From Eucalyptus grandis (lineage: Eukaryota > Streptophyta > Magnoliopsida > Myrtales > Myrtaceae), in contig NC_052614.1 of NCBI RefSeq assembly GCF_016545825.1, positions 58,535,864-58,599,863 on the forward strand: a DNA stretch of 64,000 nt, read 5' to 3'. Shown piece after piece: positions 11,523-23,701 of the stretch (position 1 is its first letter; each line of letters opens with the position of its first letter). The position numbers and the translations under genes were made by a program. A model generated the notes under the pieces. That model did not search any database and had not been told where the DNA came from. It saw only the letters and a list, made by a program, of their open reading frames with translations.

Positions 11523-14500
11523 ATGGCGAACTCGGAGGCTGGATCTAGTAGTGACGCTGCGCGAGCAATAGGGGGCGAGTATCAAGTGTTCCTGAATTTC
11601 AGAGGATCCGACACTCGTTATGGATTCACGGATTTCCTCTACCATGGCTTGGTAGATGCGGGAGTCCGCGTATTCATGGATGAAACTGAACTTGGCGTTG
11701 GCGAAGTGATTGGTGAGAACCTTCTACGTGCTATCAACAACTCTAAGATCTACATACCCATCTTCTCTCAGACTTATGCATCTAGCAAATGGTGCCTCCG
11801 TGAGCTTGTGCACATAGTAGACAATGCATCTAAGTCAGAAAGTCAGAAAAGTATCTTTCCCATTTTTCTCGATGTGGAACCTGAGGACATTAAGCTTAAG
11901 ACTCCACGATATAGCGATGCTTTACTGGAACATGAGAAGAAGTTTCCCGTAGAAGTCAAGCTATGGAGAAAAGCTCTTGCAGAGGTAGATGAAATCAAGG
12001 GATGGAACGTAAAAAAGGATGAAAGGTAATTTACTCTTTTAAGACTCTTACCTATTTCTTCTTTTCTTTTTGTTGTGTGGAATATGGTGTTTCCTGTCAA
12101 ATGATTTCTTTTATTCTTTTTGTAACGGGAAGTATTGAAAACTACCTTTAATGCTGCTCTCATTCAACTTTACATCCTCTGCTTTGTCTATGATTACCCG
12201 AGGACACTAAGATTTGGTGAAGCAAAATCATGTCTCAATATTCAATAGAAGCGAGAGCAAACTACAATCTTCAATGTACAGTGCTGCATTTCTCTTCATG
12301 ATTCTCCCGTTACAAGTGCTGAATGTTTTTCTAGGCTTAGCTATAAATGTCGAATTTTTGTTGATGCACAGTATAGTATCCACCACTTGGTTACTTTGGC
12401 TACTGCGTAAGGTAATACTATAGTCTTCAGACATTTCTATAACCTACATATGAAAAACATATCAAGTGAATCCTGCTAAATTAGCCCATACTAATTATTC
12501 GGTGTACTTAGATCTCGTCCTTGATGTGCTTCAATTTATTCAAGTTAAAGTTTTGACAATCTGAAGTGTGATTCATGGGTAGATCTAGTCAACTTATGAA
12601 AGCGCTTTTGTACGTGGCAGCCAAGCAACGATTGTCAAATTGGTTGTCGAAAGGGTTTTGGAGGAACTGGAGTTGAAACAAAGATTAGTGCCTGAACATT
12701 TAGTCGGACTTCGCAATCGGGTAAAGCAGTTGACGGAGTTACTAGATGTCAACCATATCAATGTGCGACTCATTGGAATTTATGGAATGGGTGGCATTGG
12801 TAAAACAACTATTGCCAAAGTCGTCTTCAATAAACTAACTTTCCACTTTGGAAAGTGTTGTAGCTTCCTTGAGGACATTCGAGAAAGCTTGTTGACCAAA
12901 GACGGCACAGTTCAATTGCAGAAAAAACTACTGTCTGACATTGTTTGTTCTAAATATGCAGAAGGAGTGAAGGATAGTGAACAAGGAATGAGGAAAATTG
13001 GAGAAATACTCAACACTAAGAAGGTCCTTGTGGTTCTAGATGACGCTGATGATAAATACCACATTAAGAAACTAATAGGAAACAAGTCATTGCATTCAGG
13101 ATCTAGAATAATTATTACAACGAGAAATAAGACTATTTTGCAAGGTCAGGAATTTAAAGATGAAATAATACCGTATGAGATGCTTAAGATGGATGATGCT
13201 CCTGCACTTGAGCTTTTTTGTCGGCATGCCTTTGGAAAAAAATTTCCTTCGGATGATTATCATTGGCTTTCCAAGGAACTTGTCTCAAGTACAAGAGGGC
13301 TTCCTTTGGTTGTCAAAGTGATAGGTTCATTGCTGAAAGGGAAAGATAAAGCATTTTGGAAAGAGACTAAGATCAAGTTAAGGAATGTACCTGAGGAAGA
13401 GATTCTGAAGAAGTTGAGGATTAGCTATGAAGACCTAGACAAATGTCAGCAACAAATTTTTCTCGATATAGCATGCTTCTTTTTCAATAAGAAAAAGACC
13501 AATGCAATTTACATGTGGGCCAGTTGTGGTTTTTATCCCAAAAGAGGAATTGATGTCCTTACCAATAGGTGCTTGATAAAGATATTGGACAACAAGAAGT
13601 TCTGGATGCATGATCAACTAATAGACATGGGAAGGCAAATTGTTCGTCAAGAAAGTCCAAGTGATCATGGAAAGCAAAGTAGGATATGGATTGCAAAAGA
13701 GGCCCTCGAAATCATTAAAACCAAAGAAGTAAGAAACTTCCAATTTTTAAATAGAAATTGTATATTCTAGGATAAAAGATTCTATTTGATTTAGGATGCT
13801 TATCATTTTTTTCGTTCCCATTCAATTTATAAAACATAGTGGTTGGAAGTTGACGAACTTCTTCACAAAATTGCGAAATTTCACTTGCAGAGGAAGGATC
13901 AAGTTCAAGCACTTGAGATAGATGAACAAGATGGCTCCGTGGAGATCACAAATAGAGAGTTTGAAAGGTTACCATACCTAAGATTCCTTAGGTTATGCAA
14001 TGGTACTTGTGTTAGGGACTTCACAAAGTGTCTTTCAAAGTTGAGATGGATTTCTTGGCAGCCTTCTTTTGCTGATTCTAGGGATGCTGGGTTCTTCGCA
14101 AAGTGTTGTTCAAAGTTGAGATGGATTTCTTGGCAACCTTCTTTTGCTGATTCTAGGGATGATGGGTTCTTCGCAAAGTGTTGGTCAAAGTTGAGATGGA
14201 TTTCTTGGCAGCCTCCTCTTCACAATTTTAGGGCAAACAACATGTATTTGGATCATCTTGTCGTTTTTAAACTTGGCGAAAATTACTTTGAAAATGATTC
14301 AAATGCATGGGACTTGATCAAGGTAAACTACATAATTTATTTCTAGTCTAATGGTCCTAGTGTTTCTATGCATTGGTTCTTACACTTGACATGCCATTCA
14401 TTTTTACAGAGGGCATGGAATTTGAAAGTTCTATCTCTTAAGAATTGTCGTTGCATAACGACAATTCCAGACTTCTCTGCATGCTTGCGTTTAGAGAGGT

Positions 14501-14808
14501 TGACTCTTGCATATTGTGATCTGAAGCGAATTGAAAGCTTCATTGGAGGTCTACAGTCGTTGATTAAGTTAAAGATTGTATTTTGCTGGGATCTTACGGA
14601 TTTGCCTGAAGAAGTGGGGGCACTAGTAAATCTTAAGCGCTTCTCATTGCGTGGTTGTCATAGGTTGAGAGAGCTTCCGAGCTCACTTGGGAATTTAACC
14701 TCATTGATAGAGTTAGACTTATCTGGTACGATGATAAGTGAACTTCCCAATTCTACTGAAAAGTTAAAATCATTACGCATCTTGCGATTTTGCAAGAAGG
14801 AATCATGA
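11523..14808 (+). CDS. TNL-1: TIR-NB-LRR disease resistance protein, truncated in the LRR
   Basis: Inferred exons: 11523-12025 (TIR), 12621-13728 (NB-ARC), 13891-14322, and 14410 to a TGA at 14806-14808; phases join cleanly and all introns are GT/AG. Predicted product is about 813 residues. The TIR spans roughly residues 18-150 (YQVFLNFRG; SKWCLREL with Glu94, the position of the TIR NADase catalytic Glu). NB-ARC shows GMGGIGKTT (223-231), a kinase-2 motif VLVVLDD (about 303), SRIIITTRN, GLPL, FLDIACFF and MHD (about 497). Plant TNLs sense pathogen effectors and signal through TIR NADase activity and EDS1; that is family knowledge. Compared with TNL-2, a net 8-nt loss near 14785-14800 shifts the frame, so most of the LRR is not translated. 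It could act as a truncated TNL or be a pseudogene. Confidence 0.85.
14020..14220 (+). repeat. 75-bp in-frame tandem repeat in exon 3 of TNL-1
   Basis: The sequence starting TTGAGATGGATTTCTTGG occurs at 14041, 14116 and 14191, a period of 75 bp or 25 codons. Each unit encodes SKLRWISWQP plus FADSRD and GFFAKC. TNL-2 has a single version at this place, so the expansion is specific to this copy. It lies in the linker between NB-ARC and LRR. Confidence 0.85.
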
Positions 14809-15892
14809 GACTATTCATGTTCAGCAGTTTTTTAGTGGCATCAGAACTTTAGTAAATCTTGAAGAGCTGACTCTCTCTATGCATTATGGAATGAGATGTG
14901 AAATTCCTATTGAAATTGGAGAATTGTCATCTTTAAGAATCCTAAATTTAGAAAGCAGCCGTATTTATGGAATTCCAAGGACAATCAACATGCTTCGTCA
15001 CCTTGAAACACTCAATTTATCATGTTGTCATACAATTCAAGAATTGCCAGAGCTTCCCACAAGTTTGACTTGTCTACTTCTTATATCTAAATCATTACGC
15101 TTAGTCCCTAATCTGTCAAACCTTATTAATTTGGTTACATTGCAACTAAGTGATGAATCTTGGGGTACAGAGAGATCAAACCTAATCACAGGATGCAATT
15201 TAAGGTGGATTGGGAGGTTATCTAGACTGAAAAGTTTGAATTTAAATCTGCTAAATGTCCCTGCGCCTCCAGAATTGGCTTCTCTTTCTCATATGGAATT
15301 TCTTGAATTAGTGGGCCTAGACCTAAAATCCCTCGTGCAGCTTCCGTCCTCCCACTCGAGATTCAGAAATTTGTCAAATTTACATATTAATTGGTGTAAA
15401 GTGGAAGACATTCTTCTAGATGGACTTCCACGACTGGAGAAGATAGTTGTCCAAAATTGTCAACTGCTTAAGAGGTTTTCCATTCATTTGGAACTAACGA
15501 AACTACGGGATGTGGAGGTGACATGTTGTCCAAAGCTAGTTAATATAAAAGTTGTGGGTCTTTTGGAATCATTGGAACACTTGAGCATTTCCAAGTGTGA
15601 ATCTCTGAGAAGAATAGATGGGTTACAATACTTGAAGAACCTGGAGAGATTGAGAATCGCTTGGTGCCAAGAACTTCTACATATTGAGGGCCTAGATGAG
15701 CTCAAGTCTCTAAAATCCTTGAAGGTCTGGGTATGCCCGTCATTAAGATGTTTGATTAATGCATCTTGCACGTATATACCAGATGATTGCCTAGTCAGTA
15801 TACTGTGGTGTGGAGACTTCATCGGAGATTCTGGCGGACAGATTGAGAGTGTGTCCTTGAAGAGGTACATAGATGGGACTTTTCCGTGCAAG
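14809..15892 (+). pseudogene. Out-of-frame LRR remainder of TNL-1
   Basis: Beyond the TGA at 14806 the reading frame is open in another phase as far as a likely donor at 15893 (AAG|GTGCGA), phase 0 as in TNL-2. It encodes leucine-rich repeats homologous to the second half of the TNL-2 LRR exon (for example LPTSLTCL, SYIPDD-like endings and EDILL.GLP.LE). The LRR normally provides recognition and autoinhibition. Since the frame stays open for over 1 kb, the break is recent or is a base-calling error. Confidence 0.75.
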
Positions 15893-17644
15893 GTGCGACA
15901 TGTTCTTTATTAATGTGTGGGACTTTGATTTAACTCCTTTTGTAGCCAAATATCCTCCTTTCTTTAGCCACACAATATCCGCCCTTTTGAAAGTTGCCAT
16001 TTTTTTGTTGCACCGTAATTTTCTTAGGTGGCTGATTTGTTTCCTTACATTAGCCATCCATCTCTACTTCCTTTTTTGTTGTTGGATATTGGCGGTTCCT
16101 AAAGCAATCTTTCCTCTCTCTTTTGAGGTTCCCATCTTCTGTTATACTTCAATTACTTAGGTTGCACGTTTTCTTTTCCTCTTTTATCTCAACTTGCCTC
16201 ATTGCTGTTGGAAAGTTTTGTTTCTTTATATTGCTGGTAAAGTCATTTGAAATTATACATATAATAGTAGTAAATATGGATTGTTTTATTCGATTTTTGC
16301 ATCAATGAGTTGTGGAGAAATTAATGTCCATTGATTTGATCATAACTGTACGAAAGAAGAGAAAAAATAACTCAATAGATTCTGACACGAGTCGCCACAT
16401 GTGAAAATGAGTGATGAACAAGGGACAGATACTTTGTGGTAAATATGTTCAAAATCATAATGATCCATCTCCTATGAATTTATTGTTGGCCTCTTGAGTA
16501 AAAAAATTCGAATGTTTGTTTGGCTTCTTTCTTTATTAATTCTATTAGACTGTTCATGCAATTTAATTTAGAGCTAATATAACCACCTGCAAAATAAGCA
16601 TTAGCTGTTTTACACATTTATTTGTTGTTTTGCCGGTGCATGCATTTGCAGTGGGCTTGACTAGTTTTCTATTTTTAGCCACTGATGGGCCTGACTAGTC
16701 AACTATGCGTTTTTAGTACTATAGCATATTACCACCACGCGGATTCATAATTTTTGCATGGTACATGATTATTTCAAAGAAAATTAAAGCACATGTTGCT
16801 TGAGCAAATTGTCTTATGTCATGTCACAACGTAACTTTTATACAAGTGAACATGTTATTTCACTAAAAAGTGCAATTTAAAGGAACACCAATTAATTTTG
16901 AAGCATATGACTTTAGATTAAGAAAGTATAAAACAACCGACAACTTGCATAAAATGATTTGAAACAATGTGTCACATGGTTATGGAATTTTCATTCGAAA
17001 ATTAGAAAATAATACACTTTTTTAGTTGCAAAATGCAGAATAATTGAATTTATATGTATATGATTTATGTCTTTACATTTTGTGATTTGTAGATTCAACT
17101 TTTTTATTGCTAGATTATTTTTTTATCACTAAATCAAGGAAAAATCTCTACTCCGTTAGTGCATTTATGTCTTGTTTCCAAAGGTTTGTCTGGTGAATGT
17201 GGGATATAGAAAAACAAAATTATGATTTAAAACTATGTTTCCATTCATATAGAAAGTAAGTAGTTACATTCCTCAAATCAAGAGTGTAGAAGCTACTACT
17301 GGAAAGTTTCATTTACACTAACATTCTGATAATATTTTCTGCCCTTAAAAGAGGGAATCTGTGATGAGATAGTACTCCTGGATAGATAATTATTTAACTT
17401 ATTCGATGTTTAAATTAAATTTATATCACATACTTATTAAAATTTCAAAATCAGTTTATAAGAGAAAATTCGGATAAGTAGTACTAATATTACTCTAGAC
17501 ATCTAAGTATTTAATCCTAGACCTGTCTCTAACTAATGAATGATGTCTGTGTCCTATTGGATTTCAGGTACATAAATAGAAAGGTTTAATATATATCCAA
17601 TACATATGTTGTTTGGCTCTCACATTGAACTTGTTACATCGTAG
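15893..17644 (+). other. Long 3' intron or flank of TNL-1
   Basis: AT-rich sequence after the LRR exon, homologous in blocks to the 34132-36246 intron of TNL-2 (shared stretch around GCCGGTGCATGCA at 16633). No coding region of its own is supported. Confidence 0.45.
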
Positions 17645-18031
17645 TTGAAGCATCCCTTCACAATCATATTCCACCTTGGAGTAAAGAAGCCCAGTCAGTG
17701 GTCGAAGTGTTTTGGCGGTATAAAGAGGGAAAACAAAAATGTCACTCCTGATTCAGTGACATATAAAGGATTGATTGCTGACGTTAAAGGTTTTGGTTTT
17801 CGTTTAAAGAGAATGTGGTACGAGGGACCTGGTGATTACTGCAACTTGCTCCCAGAGATCAAGAGTGATGGGCAAGTGAACAAAATGGTGCAATTTGCAC
17901 GTAAAAGAGGATTAATTCATTTGTACGTCGAGGGAGGGATTGACACTGAGTGGGAAGGAGGATACATAACCAATGGATGGATTGGCTGGATGATCCTCTT
18001 GAAGATATGTCCAACAATCAGCTTGGACTAG
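17645..18031 (+). pseudogene. PB1-like domain exon or fragment, possibly a TNL-1 exon
   Basis: An open stretch follows a possible AG acceptor (17643-17644) in phase 0, the same phase in which the LRR exon ends. The 128 residues resemble the plant PB1-like domain found in many plant transposase-linked proteins: a basic FTIIFHLGVKK start, then DVKGFGFRLKRMWYEGPG, a SDGQVNKM segment and LIHLYVEGG. PB1-type folds mediate protein-protein contacts. The right part ends next to copia LTR sequence, and a +1 frame change near 17985 would extend acidic coding. It could be an integrated domain of TNL-1 or a remnant of a Mutator-type element; the sequence does not decide. TNL-2 shows no equivalent. Confidence 0.35.
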
Positions 18032-18563
18032 GAGGAGTATAAGAGAAGATCTCGAAATTGAAGGAATTGGAATTAGCATTCACGAAAATTAAAGCTTTTA
18101 ATTCCAAAGTCTGAAGAGTGTCTTGATTATACATTCGTTTCTGTGAGCAACATCGTGTAACCATTTAGAGGTTGAGAGTGTGTGAGGAGTTATACACATG
18201 AGCTTGAGTGTTCAGAGCTTAGATCTTGTAACCTCCGATCGATTCTTATTAGTGGATTCCAGCCAATTGGCCATAGCACTAGAAAGTGGATGTAGGCTTG
18301 CAAAAGCTTAACCACTATAATCTTGAGTGTGCAATTCTCTATCCCTCACTATTTTAATTTTTGCAGTAGAATTGTATGTTGAGAAGATCTGACCACTTCA
18401 TCAAAAGTTGTCTCTTTGTAATATTTATTCAAATTATTTCATTTCCATAGAATCACCTATTCACCCCCCCCCTCTAGGTGATATTTTAGCCATAAAAATT
18501 GGTATCGGAGCAAGGTCACTCTTAATTGAAGTGGTTTAATACTTCTAAGTTAACGATTTATCT

Positions 18564-19726
18564 ATGGTTAGCAATATTGCACCAGGTCTTATGGAAGGAC
18601 AAAGTGATACAAGACCTCCTTACTTCAATGGGAAAGACTATAGCATTTGAAAGAACAAGATGAAAGCATTCATCAAATCTAAGGATCCCTTGGGGTGGGA
18701 TGTTGTTCTAAGAGGCATAAGACCTAAAACCTCTGTGACCAAAGAAGAGAGCAAAAAACCAAAAACCCCAGCTCTATCGATGCGGACCTCACCAAAAGAG
18801 AAGCACTTGATGCAAAAGCTGTTTATTCATTGTATTATGTGTTATCTCCATGTGAATATAATTGAATTTCTTCCTATGAATCAGCAAAAGAAATTTGTGA
18901 TAGGTTGTAGGTGACATACGAAGGAACTGATAGGGTTAAGGAGAAAAAAATAAATATTCTTCTCCAACAATACGAAGCTTTCAAAATGAAACCAAAAGAA
19001 TCCATAACTGACATGTTCAGTAGATTTACTGACATTGTCAATGGATTGGCATATCATGGGCAACTGATGTTAGATCCAATGAAGGTAAACAAGATTCTTC
19101 GAGTGCTGTCAAAGAAGTGGAATAACATCAAAACATCCATCCTAGAGGCTCAAAGAATATCACCTCTCTCTGTGGATGAGCTCGTGGGAACACTCCAATC
19201 CTATGAAGAGGAACGTCTAAATGAAGAAGACACCGGAGGTACGAAAACACAACCCTTAAAATCAAATCTTTATTCTGATGAATCAAACTTAGACGAAGAT
19301 GATGAGGATGACGAAGAGATTGCTCTCATGGTGAAAAAGCTTCAAAGAATGATTAGAAAAGGAAGGAAGTTTAAAGGAAAGAAACCATTCAAAACTTCTG
19401 AGCAAAGGAGAAGTTTCAACAACAAAGAGGAAAGTAAAGATGTGGTTTGCTTTGAGTGCAAGAAACGAGGTCATATCAAGCCGAATTGCCCATTTATGAG
19501 GAAATGGAAGAACAAATATGAGAAAACAAAGAAAGCACTGAAGGCCGAGACATGGAGTGATACTGAGTGCAAAGAAAGTAATGAAGAATATGCTAATATC
19601 TATCTCATGGAAAAATTTGATTCGAAAGAAGAATTTGAGGTAAGTATTGACATTCAGATTGAAGTATCTAATTATATTGAAGAATTACTTGTTGATTACA
19701 AGGCTATGCTTAGAAAATTCTCATAA
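18564..19726 (+). pseudogene. Copia gag remnant with CCHC zinc knuckle
   Basis: The gag start is near 18564. A TGA replaces an expected Trp codon at about 18647 (before KNKMKAF), and another break lies near 18908. The main open part, 18911-19726, holds a UBN2-type gag region (LLQQYEAFKMKP, SITDMFSRF) and a CCHC knuckle CFECKKRGHIKPNC near residue 185, followed by charged sequence. Gag packages retrotransposon RNA. This copy cannot make a full protein without bypassing stops. Confidence 0.8.
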
Positions 19727-20249
19727 TTGAAGAAGGAAAACTCAAGATTGAGACAGCAGGATTCTTTACAAAAAGAAAAGATTGAGAATCTTGAGAAGGA
19801 TCTTCTCCAATCAAAAGACCGTTTTAAAAGAAAATGATTCTTTGAAAAATGAAATTTCAAATATTGCAAAAAAAATTTCGATTGGTTCAAAAACTTTGGA
19901 GCACATTTTGTCCATCCAAATCCTGCATTACAACAAATCAGGACTTAAATGTAAAAACAAAACGGTTTTAGAAAATGATTTTCCGACTCATAAAGAAAGG
20001 AAGAATAAAAAACCACCAAAAGTTTTCTACGAAAATCATTTCAAAAAATAGTTTGTAAAGCCTATTGGTAAAAAACCTTCTTAAATGTTTAATCTGTGGA
20101 AGTCATGATCATTATGAAAATGATTGTTCCAAAGGTTAGAAGCCAATTCGGAGGAACTTTCTAAGTATGGCCAATCCTTTTAACCAAAGAGGACCCAAGC
20201 AAATATGGGTACCAAAGAAGACATGAACTTGTCTTAATTCTTGCAAGTA

Positions 20250-21127
20250 CCAAAGAAAGAGGAAAAACAAGTGGTATCTTGATAGCAGTTGTTCAAGACA
20301 TATGACTGGTGACCCAAGCAAATTTATTGAGCTCATGAGATTCATTGGTGGAAGTGTTTCCTTTGGAGGAAACAATTAAGGGAAAATCATTGGCAAAGGA
20401 ACTGTTGAAATTGGAAACTTGACAATAAGAGATGTATCTCTTGTCAAATGACTGAGCTATAATCTCATCAGCATCAGTCAGCTATGTGATGCTGGATACA
20501 AAATATGCTTTCAAGAAAACATATGCTCAGGCACACGTAAAGATTTGAAGCAGTCATTTATTGGAGGAAGACATGAAAATATCTATTTACTAGATACAAT
20601 TGCTGATGATGTTTAGTATCTGATCTCTATCAAAGACGAATCAAATCTCTAGCACGGGAAGCTTGGACATATAAGCACTAAACAAATAGTGAAGCTCTCC
20701 TCAAAGAAATTGGTACGAGGATTACCATATCTTAAATTTGAAAGATCTGAAATTTGTTCAATTTGTGCTTTAGGAAAATAGAAAAGAAGCTCTTTCATAC
20801 CCATTAATTTTGTTAGTACTAATAGAGCTTTGCAGCTTCTTCATATGGATATTTTCGGTCCCACAAGAACGTAGAGTCTGGAAGGTAAAAGGTACTGCTT
20901 AGTAATAGTTAATGATTACACAAGGTACACTTGAGTTTTCTTTCTTACACACAAGCACGGAGCATTTTCTTATTTTTTGAAGTTTTCTAAAAAGATTCAA
21001 ATCTTCTGTGAAGAAAACTGTTTTGAGCATCAGTTTTTGACTCCATACACACCTAAACAGAATGGTGTTAGGAAAAATAGGCCCTTGCAAGATATGGCAA
21101 GAACCCTTCTTATAGAAAGTAAAATTG
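20250..21127 (+). pseudogene. Copia protease/integrase remnants
   Basis: Broken frames show the protease active-site region (WYLDSSCSRHMTGD, with the usual DSG changed to DSS), a gag-pre-integrase HGKLGH motif (about 20654), then LLHMDIFGPT and the integrase core end TPYTPKQNG. Part of the integrase core between FCEENC and the upstream Asp is missing. Coding ends mid-integrase at the breakpoint near 21127. Confidence 0.75.
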
Positions 21128-21503
21128 CATCTCAGGAAGGGGCATAGCTTCAAGTTCACGAAACTGCGAAACTATGAGTATAGAAAGGAGCAGATTAAGA
21201 AACGGCCCAACTTCGAGTTCAAGAATGGACACAACTTTGAGTTTAGAAAGGGGCACAACAAAAATGGACGCGAGTTCAAGATCCGGGATGGACAAAGGTT
21301 CTTCAAGACCACGAAGCAGCGCAACTTTGGGTACAGGAAGGGGTAGAGGTTCAACCTCAGGAAAGGGTGCAACCGTGAGTTCAGGAAGGAGCATGACTAT
21401 GAGTTTTGGAAGGGGCACGGTTACAATGGGCACGAGTTTAAGATCAGGGATGGATAAGGGTCCAAGCTCGGCTGAGACTGAGTCTAAGACACTGAGGTCA
21501 TGA
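21128..21503 (+). pseudogene. Gly/Ser/Arg-rich tail, copy 1 (TNL-1 unit)
   Basis: One open frame from the copia breakpoint to a TGA at 21501-21503, encoding a low-complexity tail built of GRG, SSGR, SRSG and TSGKG units (for example LGTGRGRGSTSGKGAT). It is homologous to the TNL-2 tail at 38565-39230 and to 23706-24300. In TNL-2 this exon follows an acidic exon in phase, so it is the likely ancestral C-terminus of this TNL subfamily. Here it has lost its upstream exons. Function unknown. Confidence 0.55.
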
Positions 21504-22400
21504 CAAGAACAATAAGGTCAGCACGAACAAGCACTGAAGCAAGCGGAAGTTCTAAGGTAATATGACATGTCTGGTAGATATCCACGTTCTTCATTCTTTG
21601 GGGGCGGCGCCAAGGTTATGGACCCTACTTTTGGGAGGAGACTCGATGCGTCAAGGTAAAATTCTATTTTCCTTGAATTTTCCGACATTTTTCTTTAGGA
21701 GAGTTAAAACTAACTAGTGGTTATGGGACACGGATTCCCATTGGCCAATCTGCTGTCTCCAATAAAGGGGACGCTAACACGTATCTCCAGAGTTTTTTCG
21801 TTAGTGACCCCTTATTGTGAACTGACAAGTGGTGACCTCTTTTGCGGTGGGCTTGACCTAGTGGGAGAAATTTGTCATTCTGTGCATAGAAAACTTAGTA
21901 AAAGAACAAGCCCTATATGAATTAATCTCATTGAGCCCGACTTTTGCAGCATTTGTTATTGTAAAAATCGTACGCATCTTGCTCTCTCTCGAAAACTATC
22001 CGACTGTTGGTACATTCTTCGTGACCTAGAAATTTAAAAGGGTCAAAATCAGGCCAGTTGAGTCACACTTCAAAAATGTATAGATGAAAACGAGAGACGT
22101 GTCAAGAATGTATGCTTGTATATGCTCATACCGATGAATGGAAACTCAATAGAGTATAAACTCGTACTTCAGTTTTTATATGGGCACGCTTCTTTTTGTT
22201 TTTCATCTCTCTTTTTCGGGTTTATCTGGTGCAAATTCTAGGACAAATTTACTCTTCAAGCTGTTCATGATATCACAACACTTTGTGGCACGTCTTCAAG
22301 TCCTTCTTTCTCTTGGAGATTGAGCGAAATTCATATATTCACTTTTGGCGTACGACGTAGTTCTTATTATATTTCATATGGGTCGTGCAGGACTCTGATT
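21504..22400. other. Intervening sequence, no gene recognised
   Basis: Sequence between the first tail copy and the next TNL remnant. A 67-codon frame at 21717-21920 has no recognisable motif. Confidence 0.35.
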
Positions 22401-22403
22401 GTG

Positions 22404-22930
22404 CATAGACATCAAACCCAACTATCGTTGCTGCACCGCCTACAGCATTGGGTTCTCTTTCGCATGTGGAAAAGCTTACTCTGTCTAAACTAGACCTCCG
22501 ACCCCTTGTAGAGCTCCCAGTCTTCTCCGTTTAATATGTTCTCGCTCCGCACGGTCACTCCGCTTCAACTTGAGATTCGAGAAATTCGTCTGACTTTATT
22601 CATTCGTGGCTGTGGGTGCTCTGGAATCATTAGAATATATCAGTGCTCGTGGCTGCACATCTCCAGGAAGATCAGCTGGGCTGTCAAACTCGAAGAACCT
22701 GAAGAGTGTGATGGATTAACTGGTGCCGGGGGCCTTGATAAACTAGAGTTCCTGGAATTCTTGGGAGCCAGACAGTGCCGAGTCATTGGAAAGGTTGATC
22801 AACGTATCTCTCACAAATATACCAGATTAGTGCCACGTAAACATACAAGAATGCGCAGAGAGTTTATCAAAGATTCAGGCAATTTCTTTCATATCTCTTT
22901 GAAGAACTAGATAGAGAAGATTCTCGGTGA
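22404..22930 (+). pseudogene. Degraded TNL LRR 3' end (psi-TNL)
   Basis: Frame-broken sequence matches the end of the LRR exon of the neighbouring TNLs: TTGGGTTCTCTTTCGCATGT near 22449 corresponds to the LASLSHMEFLEL region of TNL-1, GAGCTCCCAG at 22511 to a LPSS segment, and CTCACAAATATACCAGATT at 22811 to the conserved ending with IPD. It indicates a fourth TNL copy whose 5' part is gone. Confidence 0.55.
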
Positions 22931-23701
22931 AACATCACACTTGGGATATAAGTCAGACAAGGTGCGGACATTTTCTTCCATCGAATTTGTGTTATTTTTT
23001 GCATATTCTGGGTTTATGTCCCATGAATCCATTTTCATATTGCTGATGAAATTAGGATATGTTTTTGGCCTTTTGTGTTAGAATGTTAATGCGACATAGT
23101 TCAGAGTTAACCTTTCCACATGTAGGTTAACTGTCACGAATTTTTTTGCTTTTTACCACATAACCTGCTGCGAAGAGACACTAGGGCATAAACACATAAG
23201 GCGAGTGTTAACTAATTCCAGAAGTGCGTTGAATCATGAGCTACACTTGAGGGAGAGGGAACGCCATGGTGGAACAAGAATCCAACCTCAGGAGAGAATA
23301 AGCAAAAGCAATCGGAGTTGTAGTCTAGTGGGTTTGATTGTGTGTTTCTTTTTCTAGATACAATGACACTATTAATCTTCGAACCTTTTCCAATATCTGA
23401 CGACATTCTTGAATTTTTAATTGGTGCAATTAGGTCCTGAACTTTTATCGAACGTTCAACGCCATCTCTATATTTTCCATTGGTTCAATTAGCTCCTTAT
23501 ATTAATTTGGAAGTACAATGTCATCCTTGCTTCAAAGAAAAGCTTTCAAATCAGCAAAAGATTATTTTCTCGATACAAATATTGTCATCGTCTACTCTAA
23601 ACTTTCAATGCAGATCACATCAGATTGAGAATGAAGGGATGAAATGAAGTTCTCCATACCTGTTACTAGCAAATAGACTCCAAACATATATATACTTACA
23701 G

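Larger units (their letters stand above)
18060..21127 (+). mobile_element. Decayed and truncated Ty1/copia retrotransposon
   Basis: LTR-like sequence (to about 18495) is followed by a primer-binding site (TTGGTATCGGAGC, 18499-18511) and remnants of gag, protease, gag-pre-integrase and integrase. The left end is approximate. The right end is a sharp break at about 21127, where integrase coding sequence meets the Gly/Ser/Arg tail of a TNL unit. There is no reverse transcriptase, RNase H or 3' LTR, so a deletion or recombination removed the rest. Many in-frame stops show it is inactive. Confidence 0.85.

Noticed and set aside
20136..20375. Minus-strand frame over the copia remnant
   Set aside because: Antisense shadow of the protease region.
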